A DNA stretch of 64,000 nt from the NCBI GenBank assembly GCA_021404565.1, contig JAAWWF010000030.1, positions 124,001-188,000 on the forward strand, given 5' to 3'. Positions 25,392 to 34,464 of this stretch are shown in pieces. Numbering within the stretch: position 1 is the stretch's first letter; each line of letters begins with the position of its first letter. The notes beneath the pieces are model-generated. The model did not search any database. It saw only the letters and a program-made list of their open reading frames with translations, and was not told where the DNA came from. Source of the DNA: Roseivirga sp. (GTDB lineage Bacteria; Bacteroidota; Bacteroidia; Cytophagales; Cyclobacteriaceae). The position numbers were made by a program, and so were the translations under genes.

Positions 25392-27245
25392 ATGCTTCAA
25401 AACAGACGCTATATAATCCAGGGACTTTTCATTCTGATAGGAGTCGTTTTTCTCGTCAAATTATTTGCCCTGCAGGTCACGGATGACACCTACAAGTTCA
25501 GAGCTGAGCGCAATTCCCGCCTGCGAATAGTTGAGTTTCCTTTCAGAGGCCTGATCTATGACCGTAATAATGAGTTGCTGGTGTATAACGAGCCTATTTA
25601 CGACTTGATGGTCATTCCACAGGATGTTTTTATAGAAGACACAACAAGGTTCTGTCAGCTTCTCAACATCAGCCATGAAGCTTTTGAGGAGAAAATATGG
25701 GCCGCCAAAAAATACCATCGAGCCAAACCTTCTCCCTTTCTCAAAAAAATCTCTCATACAGAGTACGCTGAAATCCAGGACGAACTTTATGCTTACAAGG
25801 GCTTCTATGCCAATCCAAGAACCGTAAGACGCTATTCCTCTTCGATTCTCGCCAATGAGGTCGGTTATATCGGAGAAATCAGTCAAAACCAGCTGGATAG
25901 AGATACCACCAGCTATTATCGCTCTGGTGACCATATCGGCCTTACAGGCCTTGAACAGTATTACGAACCAGAGCTAAGAGGGGAAAGAGGGGCAAAATAT
26001 AAACTCATCAATGTAAACGGCATCCAAAAAGGAGTTTACAAAAACGGGGCATTGGATACCACCTCCATAGCAGGCAGAAATCTCATCACCACCATAGATC
26101 AGGAGCTTCAGAAATATGCCGAGTGGCTGATGGAAGGTAAAAGGGGAAGTATTGTAGCGATAGAGCCCTCAACAGGAGAAATCCTGGCTATGGTCTCAAG
26201 TCCCTCCTACGACCCTAACAAGCTGTCAGGAAGAGAGTTCAGTAATAACTATAAACTGATTGCCGCTGATACCAACAAACGCCTTTTCAACAGGGCCATT
26301 ATGGCGAAGTACCCTCCCGGCTCCATTTTCAAAACCGTGCAGGCACTGGTAGGTCTCGATGCAGGAGTAATCAGAGCAGACGAACAGATTGTGTCCAAGG
26401 TAGAACGCATCGGAGATCATGCTGCCCTGGGGTCGTATGATGTGACAAAGGGCATAGAATGGTCCTCCAACAATTACTTTCACGAGGTAATGAGGAGGGT
26501 AGTAAACCAGGGAGATGATCCGAATTTGTTTAAAGACAGCAGAATAGGCATGGACAGATGGGCAGACGCTGTCCGCAAATTTGGCTTTGGTTCTCCACTG
26601 GGAATCGATATTGCCGGAGAAGAACCCGGACTTGTACCCGATGCCGATTACTACGATGCCATCTACCCTAAGCATAGCTGGGCCTATAGTACCGTTCAAT
26701 CCCTTTGTATTGGTCAGGGCGAGCTGCTCGTCACCCCCATACAGGTCGCCAATCTGGCCGCGATTATTTCTAACCAGGGTTATTATATCAAACCACACCT
26801 GGTCAAGGGATTTGAAAAAGACGGAGCGGTTGAGATGATCGACTTTGAGAAGATATATCCTGGTAAGGGAAATGAATATTATCCTGCCATTATTGAAGGA
26901 ATGGCCCGGGCTGCCAAGAGAACAGCCAGCCTCGCCAAAATTCCCGGAATAGAGATTGCAGGAAAGACCGGCACTGCCGAGAACGGGATCAAGGACGAAA
27001 CCATTGACCATTCTGTTTTCATGGCGTTCGCACCAAAGGACAACCCAAAAATTGCCATCTCTGTCTATGTCGAAAATGCTGGCTGGGGTGGTTTGGCCTC
27101 AGGCATTACTGCCAGTTTGGTAATGGAAAAATTCATCAAGGGAGAGATTGATCACAGTGGTTGGTTTAAGCGGGAAGAGTACATCAGAAAGAGTGAATAC
27201 CTGAAGGCCGTACAGAAAGGCAACGAAGAGGAGCAAGACAATTGA
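25392..27245 (+). CDS. mrdA: penicillin-binding protein 2 (peptidoglycan transpeptidase MrdA)
   Basis: Class B PBP of 617 residues that cross-links peptidoglycan during elongation. An N-terminal membrane helix (about 10-25) is followed by the dimerisation domain and the transpeptidase domain. The active-site Ser is in YPPGSIFKTVQ (near residue 310), the SxN motif is WSSNNYF (near 357) and the KTG motif is IAGKTGTAENG (near 522). Length fits PBP2. It starts right after mreD and overlaps rodA by four bases, pairing the transpeptidase with its glycosyltransferase. Confidence 0.95.
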   Translation: MLQNRRYIIQGLFILIGVVFLVKLFALQVTDDTYKFRAERNSRLRIVEFPFRGLIYDRNNELLVYNEPIYDLMVIPQDVFIEDTTRFCQLLNISHEAFEEKIWAAKKYHRAKPSPFLKKISHTEYAEIQDELYAYKGFYANPRTVRRYSSSILANEVGYIGEISQNQLDRDTTSYYRSGDHIGLTGLEQYYEPELRGERGAKYKLINVNGIQKGVYKNGALDTTSIAGRNLITTIDQELQKYAEWLMEGKRGSIVAIEPSTGEILAMVSSPSYDPNKLSGREFSNNYKLIAADTNKRLFNRAIMAKYPPGSIFKTVQALVGLDAGVIRADEQIVSKVERIGDHAALGSYDVTKGIEWSSNNYFHEVMRRVVNQGDDPNLFKDSRIGMDRWADAVRKFGFGSPLGIDIAGEEPGLVPDADYYDAIYPKHSWAYSTVQSLCIGQGELLVTPIQVANLAAIISNQGYYIKPHLVKGFEKDGAVEMIDFEKIYPGKGNEYYPAIIEGMARAAKRTASLAKIPGIEIAGKTGTAENGIKDETIDHSVFMAFAPKDNPKIAISVYVENAGWGGLASGITASLVMEKFIKGEIDHSGWFKREEYIRKSEYLKAVQKGNEEEQDN

Positions 27246-28513
27246 GAAATGAAGGCGGCATTGGTAACCTGGATTGGTCTGTAGTACTGATCTATCTTGT
27301 CCTGATTACATTAGGCTGGTTCAATATTTTTGCCGCTACCTATGACGATTCTGCGGCACGCAGCATCTTCGACCTAACCACCAACTCAGGAAAACAACTA
27401 CTCTGGATAGGTACCTCCCTGGTGCTCATAGCCATCATTCTCATTGTAGATTTCCGAATCTATGAGTCCCTGGCCCCCATTCTCTATATAATCTTCATTC
27501 TTATGCTTATGGCCGTTCTGGTCTTTGGTAAAGAGACCAACGGTGCCAAGGCCTGGTTCGAGCTGGGGGCATTCAGGTTACAGCCTGCAGAACTTACAAA
27601 ATTTGCTACTGCTCTGCTACTCGCTCGGTTTGTTTCAAGCTCTGGGGTCAAATTCAGCGATTTCAAAAGTCAGGTGAAAGCATTGGCCATCATGTTCGGC
27701 CCTGTAGCCCTGATCATGCTTCAACCAGATCTTGGTTCGGCTCTTATTTTCTTCTCATTTATGCTGGCGGTCTTCCGGGAGGGCTTTCCGCCTGTTTACC
27801 TTCTCGTGGGGCTCTCTGCAGCCATCATTGGCGTAATGACCATTATACTGCCTATAGAGACGATTATCATCGTGGTAGTAGCTGTTGGGATAGTCTGGGT
27901 GTTACTCACCTCCAGATCAGTGAAGAACATTCTGATAACCTTGATTCTTGTTGCCAGCAGTATTGGTTTCAGTTTTGGCTTTGGCTACGCTTTTGACGAG
28001 GTTTTGCCTGAGTATCAGCGAAACAGAATTCTGGTGATTTTTTACCCTGACTCCATTGACCCACAAAATGCTGGATTTAACCTGAATCAATCAAAAATTG
28101 CCATCGGCTCGGGTGGACTTACCGGTAAAGGTTTTCTGGAGGGAACACAAACCAAGGGAGGTTTTGTACCTGAGCAGAGCACTGACTTCATCTTCAGTAC
28201 ATTGGCAGAAGAACATGGCTGGCTGGGCAGTTTGATATTGATCACTCTCTTTATGCTACTGCTATCCCGAATTCTTGCCATAGCAGAAAGGCAAAAGTCA
28301 CAGTTTTCCAGGGTTTATGCCTATAGTATAGCAGGCATTATCTTTTTCCATTTTACCATCAACATTGCAATGACCATGGGACTTTTTCCTGTAGTAGGCA
28401 TTCCACTACCTTTCTTTAGCTATGGAGGTTCTTCCCTTTGGTCCTTTACCATTATGCTGTTCGTGCTTTTAAAAGTCGATATGCACAGAACACAGATCTT
28501 GACAAGAAATTAG
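27242..28513 (+). CDS. rodA: SEDS peptidoglycan glycosyltransferase RodA
   Basis: Membrane glycosyltransferase of 423 residues with about ten helices that polymerises lipid II with PBP2. SEDS signatures are LQPAELTKFATALLLARF (near residue 115), LIMLQPDLGSALIFF and FPVVGIPLPFFSYGGSS near the C-terminus. The start is TTG at 27242, in a four-base overlap with mrdA; the nearest ATG is in another frame. The 3' end overlaps the convergent gene by four bases, so there is no room for a separate terminator. Confidence 0.95.
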   Translation: MRNEGGIGNLDWSVVLIYLVLITLGWFNIFAATYDDSAARSIFDLTTNSGKQLLWIGTSLVLIAIILIVDFRIYESLAPILYIIFILMLMAVLVFGKETNGAKAWFELGAFRLQPAELTKFATALLLARFVSSSGVKFSDFKSQVKALAIMFGPVALIMLQPDLGSALIFFSFMLAVFREGFPPVYLLVGLSAAIIGVMTIILPIETIIIVVVAVGIVWVLLTSRSVKNILITLILVASSIGFSFGFGYAFDEVLPEYQRNRILVIFYPDSIDPQNAGFNLNQSKIAIGSGGLTGKGFLEGTQTKGGFVPEQSTDFIFSTLAEEHGWLGSLILITLFMLLLSRILAIAERQKSQFSRVYAYSIAGIIFFHFTINIAMTMGLFPVVGIPLPFFSYGGSSLWSFTIMLFVLLKVDMHRTQILTRN

Positions 28514-29523
28514 TTGAACCTTCTTTCTATAAATTCAAAGAAAGCGGCTACTTCATCACTTTCCATATCCCAGGTTTCCCCGTACTTATAGCTTTTCACT
28601 TTAGCTTCATCCAGGTCAGTAGCCTCTTCTATATCCGCCAGGGCTTCACTCATTTTTTGTTTGTCCCCACTAAACAGTGAGTTGGTAAACATGATCCTCT
28701 CATTCAGGTTCAGGCTCGATTCCAGGCTCTGTCGGGTATTCTGCTTCAGCTTATCAGCCAGTGTCTGAACCTTACCATTTCCATTAAACCGGTCATTGAT
28801 TGTGTCTGACTCTGCCTCTTCTTCTACCAAAGCCTTTACAGGTTCAGGTTGGGGCTTAACCTCAGGTTCTGGTTCAAGCTCGGGTTCCGGTTCAAAAACA
28901 GGCTCTTCAATGGCTTCTGGAATAATTTCATCTTCTTCTAGCTCATCCTCAATCTGATCAAAAAATGACTGTACCTCTTCCTCAAACAAGTCACTTGTGC
29001 TCGCACCGAAAACTTCAACAAATTCCTCAGGGCTTATCGGGGATTCAGCCTCAAAATCTGATTCAGCAACGTAACTCAGGCTCTTTAGCTTTTTAAAGGA
29101 TGTCTTTCTGGTTTTAATGTACTTATTAGAAATGTTTCCCGATCGCGCCATTACCGACTGCACAAATGCCACTGGGTCAAAAGTAATCAGGACGGTTTCT
29201 TCGACTGCCCGCGCCAGCAAAGGCTCAATGTCCTTACGCTTTACACTGATGTAGCCGGACAACACATTCATAAAGGTTTTCAGCGCCTCTTTTACCTTCT
29301 CATGTTTAAAATCAAAATAAGGGCTCTTCAGGTTATTGGTTTCGTCCTGCCATTTTTCAAAGAGTATTTTTACCAAAAAGGCGTTCGCCTGTTTCGATTT
29401 GGTAAACTGCATCAAGCTGGCCCCATCTGCCCGGTCATTAGCATCATAAAACCTGTCGCAAATGGACCTGGATACTTTACTTGAAAAACCCCGGATAGAA
29501 TCGTGCTTTAACTTGTAGCTCAT
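28510..29523 (-). CDS. conserved protein with acidic Pro/Glu linker, function unknown
   Basis: Protein of 337 residues without signal peptide or membrane segment. Residues about 1-150 form a helical, basic N-terminal domain. A low-complexity acidic linker follows (about 160-235, with repeated Glu-Pro pairs). The C-terminal 90 residues include LNLNERIMFTNSLFSGDKQK, a segment I associate with conserved Bacteroidota proteins of unknown role. It may be a modular cytoplasmic adaptor, but nothing visible assigns a function. It converges on rodA with a four-base overlap and diverges from the ferredoxin gene with a 33-base spacer. Confidence 0.75.
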   Translation of the reverse strand: MSYKLKHDSIRGFSSKVSRSICDRFYDANDRADGASLMQFTKSKQANAFLVKILFEKWQDETNNLKSPYFDFKHEKVKEALKTFMNVLSGYISVKRKDIEPLLARAVEETVLITFDPVAFVQSVMARSGNISNKYIKTRKTSFKKLKSLSYVAESDFEAESPISPEEFVEVFGASTSDLFEEEVQSFFDQIEDELEEDEIIPEAIEEPVFEPEPELEPEPEVKPQPEPVKALVEEEAESDTINDRFNGNGKVQTLADKLKQNTRQSLESSLNLNERIMFTNSLFSGDKQKMSEALADIEEATDLDEAKVKSYKYGETWDMESDEVAAFFEFIERRFN

Positions 29524-29556
29524 GCCTTATTTCTTTTGATTTGTAAATTAAAAATT

Positions 29557-29880
29557 ATGGCTAAGATCCTGATCAGAAACCTGAATAATAAAGTAGTTGC
29601 CAGTAAAGATAACTCTAAAACTATCCTGAATATTATTCACGAAAATCAGATAGATTGGATGCATGCCTGTGGAGCAAAAGGCAGATGCACTACTTGTAAG
29701 CTGATTGTGCATGAAGGACTGGAAAACCTTTCTCCTGTTAATGATCTGGAGCAAAAATTTGCAGACCTTGGTAAATTAAAGCCAAATGAGCGACTCGCCT
29801 GTCAGGCAACACTGCAGGCTGATATTTCGGTAAGTGTAGCCGAACAAAATAAATTTCCGCATATTGAGTATTCTGAGTAA
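29557..29880 (+). CDS. [2Fe-2S] ferredoxin, adrenodoxin-type
   Basis: Small electron carrier of 107 residues. The iron-sulfur ligands are in ACGAKGRCTTCK (a Cys-x5-Cys-x2-Cys pattern, as in adrenodoxin-type ferredoxins) and a fourth Cys in RLACQATL. I chose the ATG at 29557 because the first beta strand (MAKILIRNLNNKVV) begins there; an in-frame TTG at 29536 adds an unlikely extension. The stop codon overlaps the tdk ATG by one base. Its redox partner is not visible. Confidence 0.9.
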   Translation: MAKILIRNLNNKVVASKDNSKTILNIIHENQIDWMHACGAKGRCTTCKLIVHEGLENLSPVNDLEQKFADLGKLKPNERLACQATLQADISVSVAEQNKFPHIEYSE

Positions 29881-30485
29881 TGTTTTTAGAGCCCCAAAGC
29901 AAAATATCTAGAGAGCACACTGCTGGTTCCATTGAAGTAGTCTGTGGCTGTATGTTTTCGGGTAAAACCGAAGAACTCATCAGGCGCTTGAGAAGGGCTT
30001 CTATTGCCCGACAAAAAGTGGAAATTTTCAAGCCGGCTATTGACGTACGTTATGACGAAGAAGATGTGGTTTCTCACAACAAAACCGTCATACGATCTAC
30101 CCCGGTTCAATTTGCCTCAGATATTATTCTTCTCTGCGGAGACAGCGATGTAGTAGGAGTTGATGAGGCTCAGTTCTTCGATGATCAGATTGTAGATGTA
30201 TGCCGGAAGCTTGCCAACAATGGAAAGCGTGTGATTGTAGCCGGACTCGATATGGACTCAAATGGTAACCCGTTCGGACCAATGCCTCAGTTGTTGGCCA
30301 TTGCTGAATTTGTTACGAAGCTTCATGCTATTTGCACCATAAGTGGCTCACTCGCTTCGTTTTCTTATCGACTCACGGATTCAGAAAAAACCGTAGAACT
30401 GGGTGAGCAGGACATTTATCAGGCACGTAATAGAAAATATTTCTACGAAGGCCTGGATGAAAAAAAAGAGAACGCAGAAACTTGA
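29880..30485 (+). CDS. tdk: thymidine kinase
   Basis: Type II thymidine kinase of 201 residues for deoxythymidine salvage. Walker A is GCMFSGKTEELIRRL (near residues 24-38), the DEAQFFDDQ motif holds the catalytic Glu (near 95), and the lasso region follows AEFVTKLHAICT. The lasso normally carries four zinc ligands; here only the Cys of AICTISG remains, while the partner Cys and the C-terminal pair are absent. It overlaps porZ by four bases and ferredoxin by one. Confidence 0.93.
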   Translation: MFLEPQSKISREHTAGSIEVVCGCMFSGKTEELIRRLRRASIARQKVEIFKPAIDVRYDEEDVVSHNKTVIRSTPVQFASDIILLCGDSDVVGVDEAQFFDDQIVDVCRKLANNGKRVIVAGLDMDSNGNPFGPMPQLLAIAEFVTKLHAICTISGSLASFSYRLTDSEKTVELGEQDIYQARNRKYFYEGLDEKKENAET

Positions 30486-32731
30486 AAAGAATTACAGCAT
30501 TGCTGTTTGTGGTATTGGGCACGCTCGCCTCCTTACCGGTTATGTCTCAGGGAGAAATACCCATTCTGACATGGCGTTCACACTTTTCATACAATCAGGT
30601 AAATGACATTACCCAATCTGCTGATCGCATTTATGCTGCAGCCCCAAACGGACTCTTCTATGTAGATTTGACAGATCTTTCCATCAACATACTTACTAAA
30701 AATGACGGGCTTTCTGATGTGAGCATTGGAGCCATCGGTCATTCTCCCAATACCGACCTGCTGGTGATTGGCTATACCAATGGTAATATTGACTTAATGA
30801 GGAGTAGCAGCATTACCAATATCAAGACTTTCAGAGATGCTTCACTGATAGGTGGCAAAACCTTTCACGACATTGCCTTCAACGATGGACTGGTCTATCT
30901 TTCCAGTGACCAGGGCATTTTAGTTATTGACCCTACGACCAACGAAATCACAGAGTCTTATCAAAATCTGGATGAAAATGGTGAGCGACTGGTTGTATTG
31001 GAGACCGCATTTTTTCAAAACCGAATCTATGCAGCCACCTCAAAAGGGATGCTCTCGGCAAGCCTCAGTGCAGATGTCAACCGGCAGGATTTTAATAATT
31101 GGGACAGACAGCTCACAAATCAAAACTTTACAGGAGTAGGCACCAACGGCACAGAGTTAATAGCTTCATCGGGTAACAACTTATTTCAACTTCTGGCTGA
31201 TCAATGGACCTTCGCATTCAGGTTTGACCTTTCCATTGAAGATTTTCAGGCAACCACCAACAGCACCTTTGTCCTGACTGAAAATACGGTTTTTGAAATT
31301 AGGAATGGTGACATCAATACTTTCAGTAATCTGACTTCAAGCCAGAATACAGCCTCCAATCTCCTGCTCCACGGCACAGATCTATGGGTGGGAGACGACC
31401 TCAACGGGCTCACACGCTACAGAAGCTCAGTTGGTGAGTCTTTTCTTCCTAACGGACCTTCAAGTGATGATAGCTGGAGCCTGCACTCCCAAGGCAATGA
31501 GGTGCTGCTGGTACATGGCGGCTTTAGTGAGGATGCAAGAACTCTGGGCAGAACTGGCATACTTTCTTCCTTTACTATAGCCGATGGCTGGAAAAACACA
31601 GCATTAGAAGCCGATAACCGACAGCTTTTCGATTTGGTTGACTATCAAACCGCTGGCATCGAAAGCACCGACCCCATATACCTGGCATCTTTTGACCGGG
31701 GACTTGTTTCTATGTCATCAGATGGTGTTGAGGTAGTAAATGAAGTATCACCAGGCACTACCCTTAACGCAGTCAGCAGTTCAGTAAATATGACAGGCAT
31801 TGCCCATGAAGAAGGAGCCATCTGGATGACCAATTATGGCTTTAACAGCTCGCTGCACCGCTGGGAAATAGCTACTGATACCTGGACCTCTTATAGATTG
31901 GCCAATAGCGGGGCACCCTACCCTCTCGACATATTCATCGCCCCCAATGGAGATAAGTGGCTGCCGGTTGACCCCGACAGAGGTGGCGGCATTCTGGTAT
32001 TCAATGAGACTACAAACAGAGAACGATACCTGAATACCAATGGAGGCCAGGGGGGGCTGCCTGGTCGTGAGATAACCTCCCTTGTACTTGATGATGATTT
32101 CTTCATCTGGGTGGGCACCAGTAACGGTATTGCCTTCTTTCCTAATTTCGGGAGTGTCCTCGATGGTGGTTCTTTATCAGCCAGCGTTCCCATCTTCGAA
32201 AACCGGGTGTTGCTAAGGGATGAATTTATTACATCCATTGCGGTGGATCCGGGCAACAGAAAGTGGTTTGGCACTCAAACAAGTGGACTCTGGCTGTTTA
32301 GCGAAACAGGAGAAGAGCTTGTTTACAATTTTACAGTCGATAACAGTCCGCTTCCGTCAAATCAGATCATGTCCCTCACCATTGAGTCCACAAGCGGTGA
32401 AGTTTTTATTGGTACCGACAAGGGCACCGTCTCCTTTCGCAGCGATGCCACTGAAGGGACTGGTCAACACAGCAATGTCACCATCTCACCCAACCCTGTA
32501 ACCATTAATAGCACGCGGGATGTGGTGATCAATGGATTAGTCAGTAATGCTTTGGTCAAAATCACGGATGTATCAGGAAAACTGGTAAGGGAAATAAGAG
32601 CCCAGGGCAGCACTGCCCTCTGGAACAGCAGAGACTATAATGGACAACGCGTGCAGACCGGTGTCTACCTCGTTTTTTCATCCAATGGAGATGGTACCGA
32701 AACCTTTGTTGGAAAAATTGCAGTGATCTGA
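30482..32731 (+). CDS. porZ: type IX secretion component PorZ (beta-propeller protein with CTD)
   Basis: Secreted protein of 749 residues. In Porphyromonas, PorZ sits on the cell surface and takes part in attaching anionic lipopolysaccharide to type IX substrates. The signal peptide ends at LPVMS before QGEIP. The family start WRSHFSYNQVNDITQS and AAPNGLFYVD is followed by two beta-propeller regions (about 30-330 and 340-650). A C-terminal Por-secretion-like domain follows (NPVTINSTRDVVI to FVGKIAVI). The start is TTG at 30482; no ATG would retain the signal peptide. It overlaps tdk by four bases and recO by one. Confidence 0.88.
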   Translation: MKRITALLFVVLGTLASLPVMSQGEIPILTWRSHFSYNQVNDITQSADRIYAAAPNGLFYVDLTDLSINILTKNDGLSDVSIGAIGHSPNTDLLVIGYTNGNIDLMRSSSITNIKTFRDASLIGGKTFHDIAFNDGLVYLSSDQGILVIDPTTNEITESYQNLDENGERLVVLETAFFQNRIYAATSKGMLSASLSADVNRQDFNNWDRQLTNQNFTGVGTNGTELIASSGNNLFQLLADQWTFAFRFDLSIEDFQATTNSTFVLTENTVFEIRNGDINTFSNLTSSQNTASNLLLHGTDLWVGDDLNGLTRYRSSVGESFLPNGPSSDDSWSLHSQGNEVLLVHGGFSEDARTLGRTGILSSFTIADGWKNTALEADNRQLFDLVDYQTAGIESTDPIYLASFDRGLVSMSSDGVEVVNEVSPGTTLNAVSSSVNMTGIAHEEGAIWMTNYGFNSSLHRWEIATDTWTSYRLANSGAPYPLDIFIAPNGDKWLPVDPDRGGGILVFNETTNRERYLNTNGGQGGLPGREITSLVLDDDFFIWVGTSNGIAFFPNFGSVLDGGSLSASVPIFENRVLLRDEFITSIAVDPGNRKWFGTQTSGLWLFSETGEELVYNFTVDNSPLPSNQIMSLTIESTSGEVFIGTDKGTVSFRSDATEGTGQHSNVTISPNPVTINSTRDVVINGLVSNALVKITDVSGKLVREIRAQGSTALWNSRDYNGQRVQTGVYLVFSSNGDGTETFVGKIAVI

Positions 32732-33420
32732 TGATTCATCATAGCCGTGGCATCGTTCTGAACTATATCAAATTCCGGGAATCTTCTATTATCGTTCGAA
32801 TATTCACTGAGGCCTTCGGCATGCAAAGCTATATCGTTAATGGTGCCAGAAGTGCCCGATCAAGAGGTAAAATAGCCCTGTATCAGCCCTTAACACTTCT
32901 GGACATGGTAGTCTATCATAAGCCCGCCAAAGACATACAACGGATTTCTGAAGCCAGGTGTAGCTTTCCTTTTACCAGTATTCCTTTTCATCCTGTAAAA
33001 ACCGGCATTAGCATTTTTATTACCGAAGTACTGACCAAGCTTCTACGTGAAGAAGCTGAAAACAAAGACCTCTTCAGCTTCATGTTTAACGCCATTCAGG
33101 TATTCGACCACCTGAAAGAGGGCGTGAATAATTTCCATCTCCAGTTTCTGCTGAAAGCCAGTGCCTACCTGGGCTTCAAACCTGATTCGGCCAATGACTT
33201 TTTACTTCAACTATCGGACTATGGATTGCACCTTACCACTGAGGACAAAGAGCGCAAAATCATAGACGAGTTTTTATCACAACCCCTTGGCGATCCTTTG
33301 AGAATCTCCAGTACCTTTCGTAGGGAGTTATTAAGCCATATTCTCCGCTTCTATCAGCTTCATACCGATGCACTTAGGGAAGTCAAATCACTCGAAGTGC
33401 TGAAAGAGGTGCTGTCATAA
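32731..33420 (+). CDS. recO: DNA repair protein RecO
   Basis: Recombination mediator of 229 residues that helps RecR and RecF load RecA onto gapped DNA. The N-terminal OB fold is clear (RGIVLNYIKFRESSIIVRIF, then SYIVNGARSARSRGKIALYQP), followed by the helical domain. The zinc-finger cysteines found in some RecO proteins are not present. It starts on the last base of the porZ stop codon, so it is probably translated by coupling with that gene. Confidence 0.92.
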   Translation: MIHHSRGIVLNYIKFRESSIIVRIFTEAFGMQSYIVNGARSARSRGKIALYQPLTLLDMVVYHKPAKDIQRISEARCSFPFTSIPFHPVKTGISIFITEVLTKLLREEAENKDLFSFMFNAIQVFDHLKEGVNNFHLQFLLKASAYLGFKPDSANDFLLQLSDYGLHLTTEDKERKIIDEFLSQPLGDPLRISSTFRRELLSHILRFYQLHTDALREVKSLEVLKEVLS

Positions 33421-33441
33421 GGACTGAAATCATATATTTAT

Positions 33442-33449
33442 TAAATTTG
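33442..33449 (+). promoter_or_regulatory. candidate -7 box before the dioxygenase gene
   Basis: TAAATTTG matches TAnnTTTG and lies 22 bases before the ATG at 33472, in a 51-base spacer. No -33 element is clear. Confidence 0.3.
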
Positions 33450-33471
33450 AATAACCTTCAAGTCCAATATC

Positions 33472-34443
33472 ATGAGTGAAAGACTTTTCGATGAAATCCC
33501 TTCATTAGACCTTGCAGACTTCACAAGTGGAGATCCGCAAAAAAAACAAGCATTTGTAGACGCACTGGGTGAGGCCTATAACAACATTGGTTTTGTAGCC
33601 ATAAAGAACCATGGCTTGACCGATGAACAAACAGCCCATTTATATGACACCATCCAGAAGTTTTTCTCTTTGTCGGATGAAGTGAAAACCAGGTATGAAA
33701 TCCCCGAGCTTGCGGGTCAGCGTGGATATATTGGTAAAGGAAAGGAACATGCCAAAGGCCGAACTACCGGTGACCTTAAGGAGTTTTACCATGTAGGTCA
33801 GCATGTAATCGATAATGACCCTATTAGAGATCAATACCCTGACAATATCTGGCCGGAAGAATTACCGGCACTTGAACAGATAGGTCTAAAGGTTTACAAA
33901 ACTTTGGAAAGTGCGGGTATCAAAATGCTTCAGGCAATCGCCCTGTACCTGGGACTTGACGAACATTATTTTGACAATAAGGTGCACAACGGCAATAGTA
34001 TTTTAAGGCCTATCCACTACTTCCCTATTGAGAACCCTGAAGCTGTGCCTGCCGATGCCGTAAGAGCTGCCGAGCATGGAGACATCAACCTCATCACACT
34101 TCTTATGGGTGCCAGTGCCGATGGGCTTCAGGTATTGCGAAAGGACAACAAATGGATATCAATTACCGCCCTGCCCGATCAGGTAGTGGTAAACGTGGGT
34201 GATATGCTGCAAAGACTCACCAACAACAAACTGAAATCGACCATTCACCGTGTGGTAAACCCACCACGTGAGCTTATGAAAACATCGCGTTATAGTATTC
34301 CATTTTTTATGCACCCACGCTCGGAAATGGATTTGAGCTGTTTGGAAAACTGTATTGATGGCGATAATCCAAAACAGTATGATGACATCACAGCCGGTGA
34401 ATTTCTCAATCAGAGACTCGCAGAGATTGGATTAAAGAAGTAG
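33472..34443 (+). CDS. 2-oxoglutarate/Fe(II) oxygenase, isopenicillin-N-synthase family
   Basis: Non-haem iron oxygenase of 323 residues. An N-terminal DIOX_N domain (LADFTSGDPQKKQ and IGFVAIKNHGL) precedes the double-stranded beta helix. The iron ligands are His and Asp in AAEHGDINLITLL (near residues 203-205) and His in STIHRVVNPP (near 259). The co-substrate Arg is in TSRYSIPFFMHP (near 272). The substrate is not evident: no biosynthetic cluster surrounds it. Length and motif order match the plant and fungal-type family widely found in bacteria. Confidence 0.9.
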   Translation: MSERLFDEIPSLDLADFTSGDPQKKQAFVDALGEAYNNIGFVAIKNHGLTDEQTAHLYDTIQKFFSLSDEVKTRYEIPELAGQRGYIGKGKEHAKGRTTGDLKEFYHVGQHVIDNDPIRDQYPDNIWPEELPALEQIGLKVYKTLESAGIKMLQAIALYLGLDEHYFDNKVHNGNSILRPIHYFPIENPEAVPADAVRAAEHGDINLITLLMGASADGLQVLRKDNKWISITALPDQVVVNVGDMLQRLTNNKLKSTIHRVVNPPRELMKTSRYSIPFFMHPRSEMDLSCLENCIDGDNPKQYDDITAGEFLNQRLAEIGLKK

Positions 34444-34464
34444 ACAGGTGCAAAGCCCTATACT

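Noticed and set aside
26226-27011. A 261-codon minus-strand frame inside mrdA
   Set aside because: Antisense to the PBP2 transpeptidase domain, without motifs or a plausible start region.
28800-28990. Tandem DNA repeat in the acidic linker of the gene at 28510
   Set aside because: The Glu-Pro codon repeats are irregular at the DNA level and are best explained as a protein linker rather than a repeat array.
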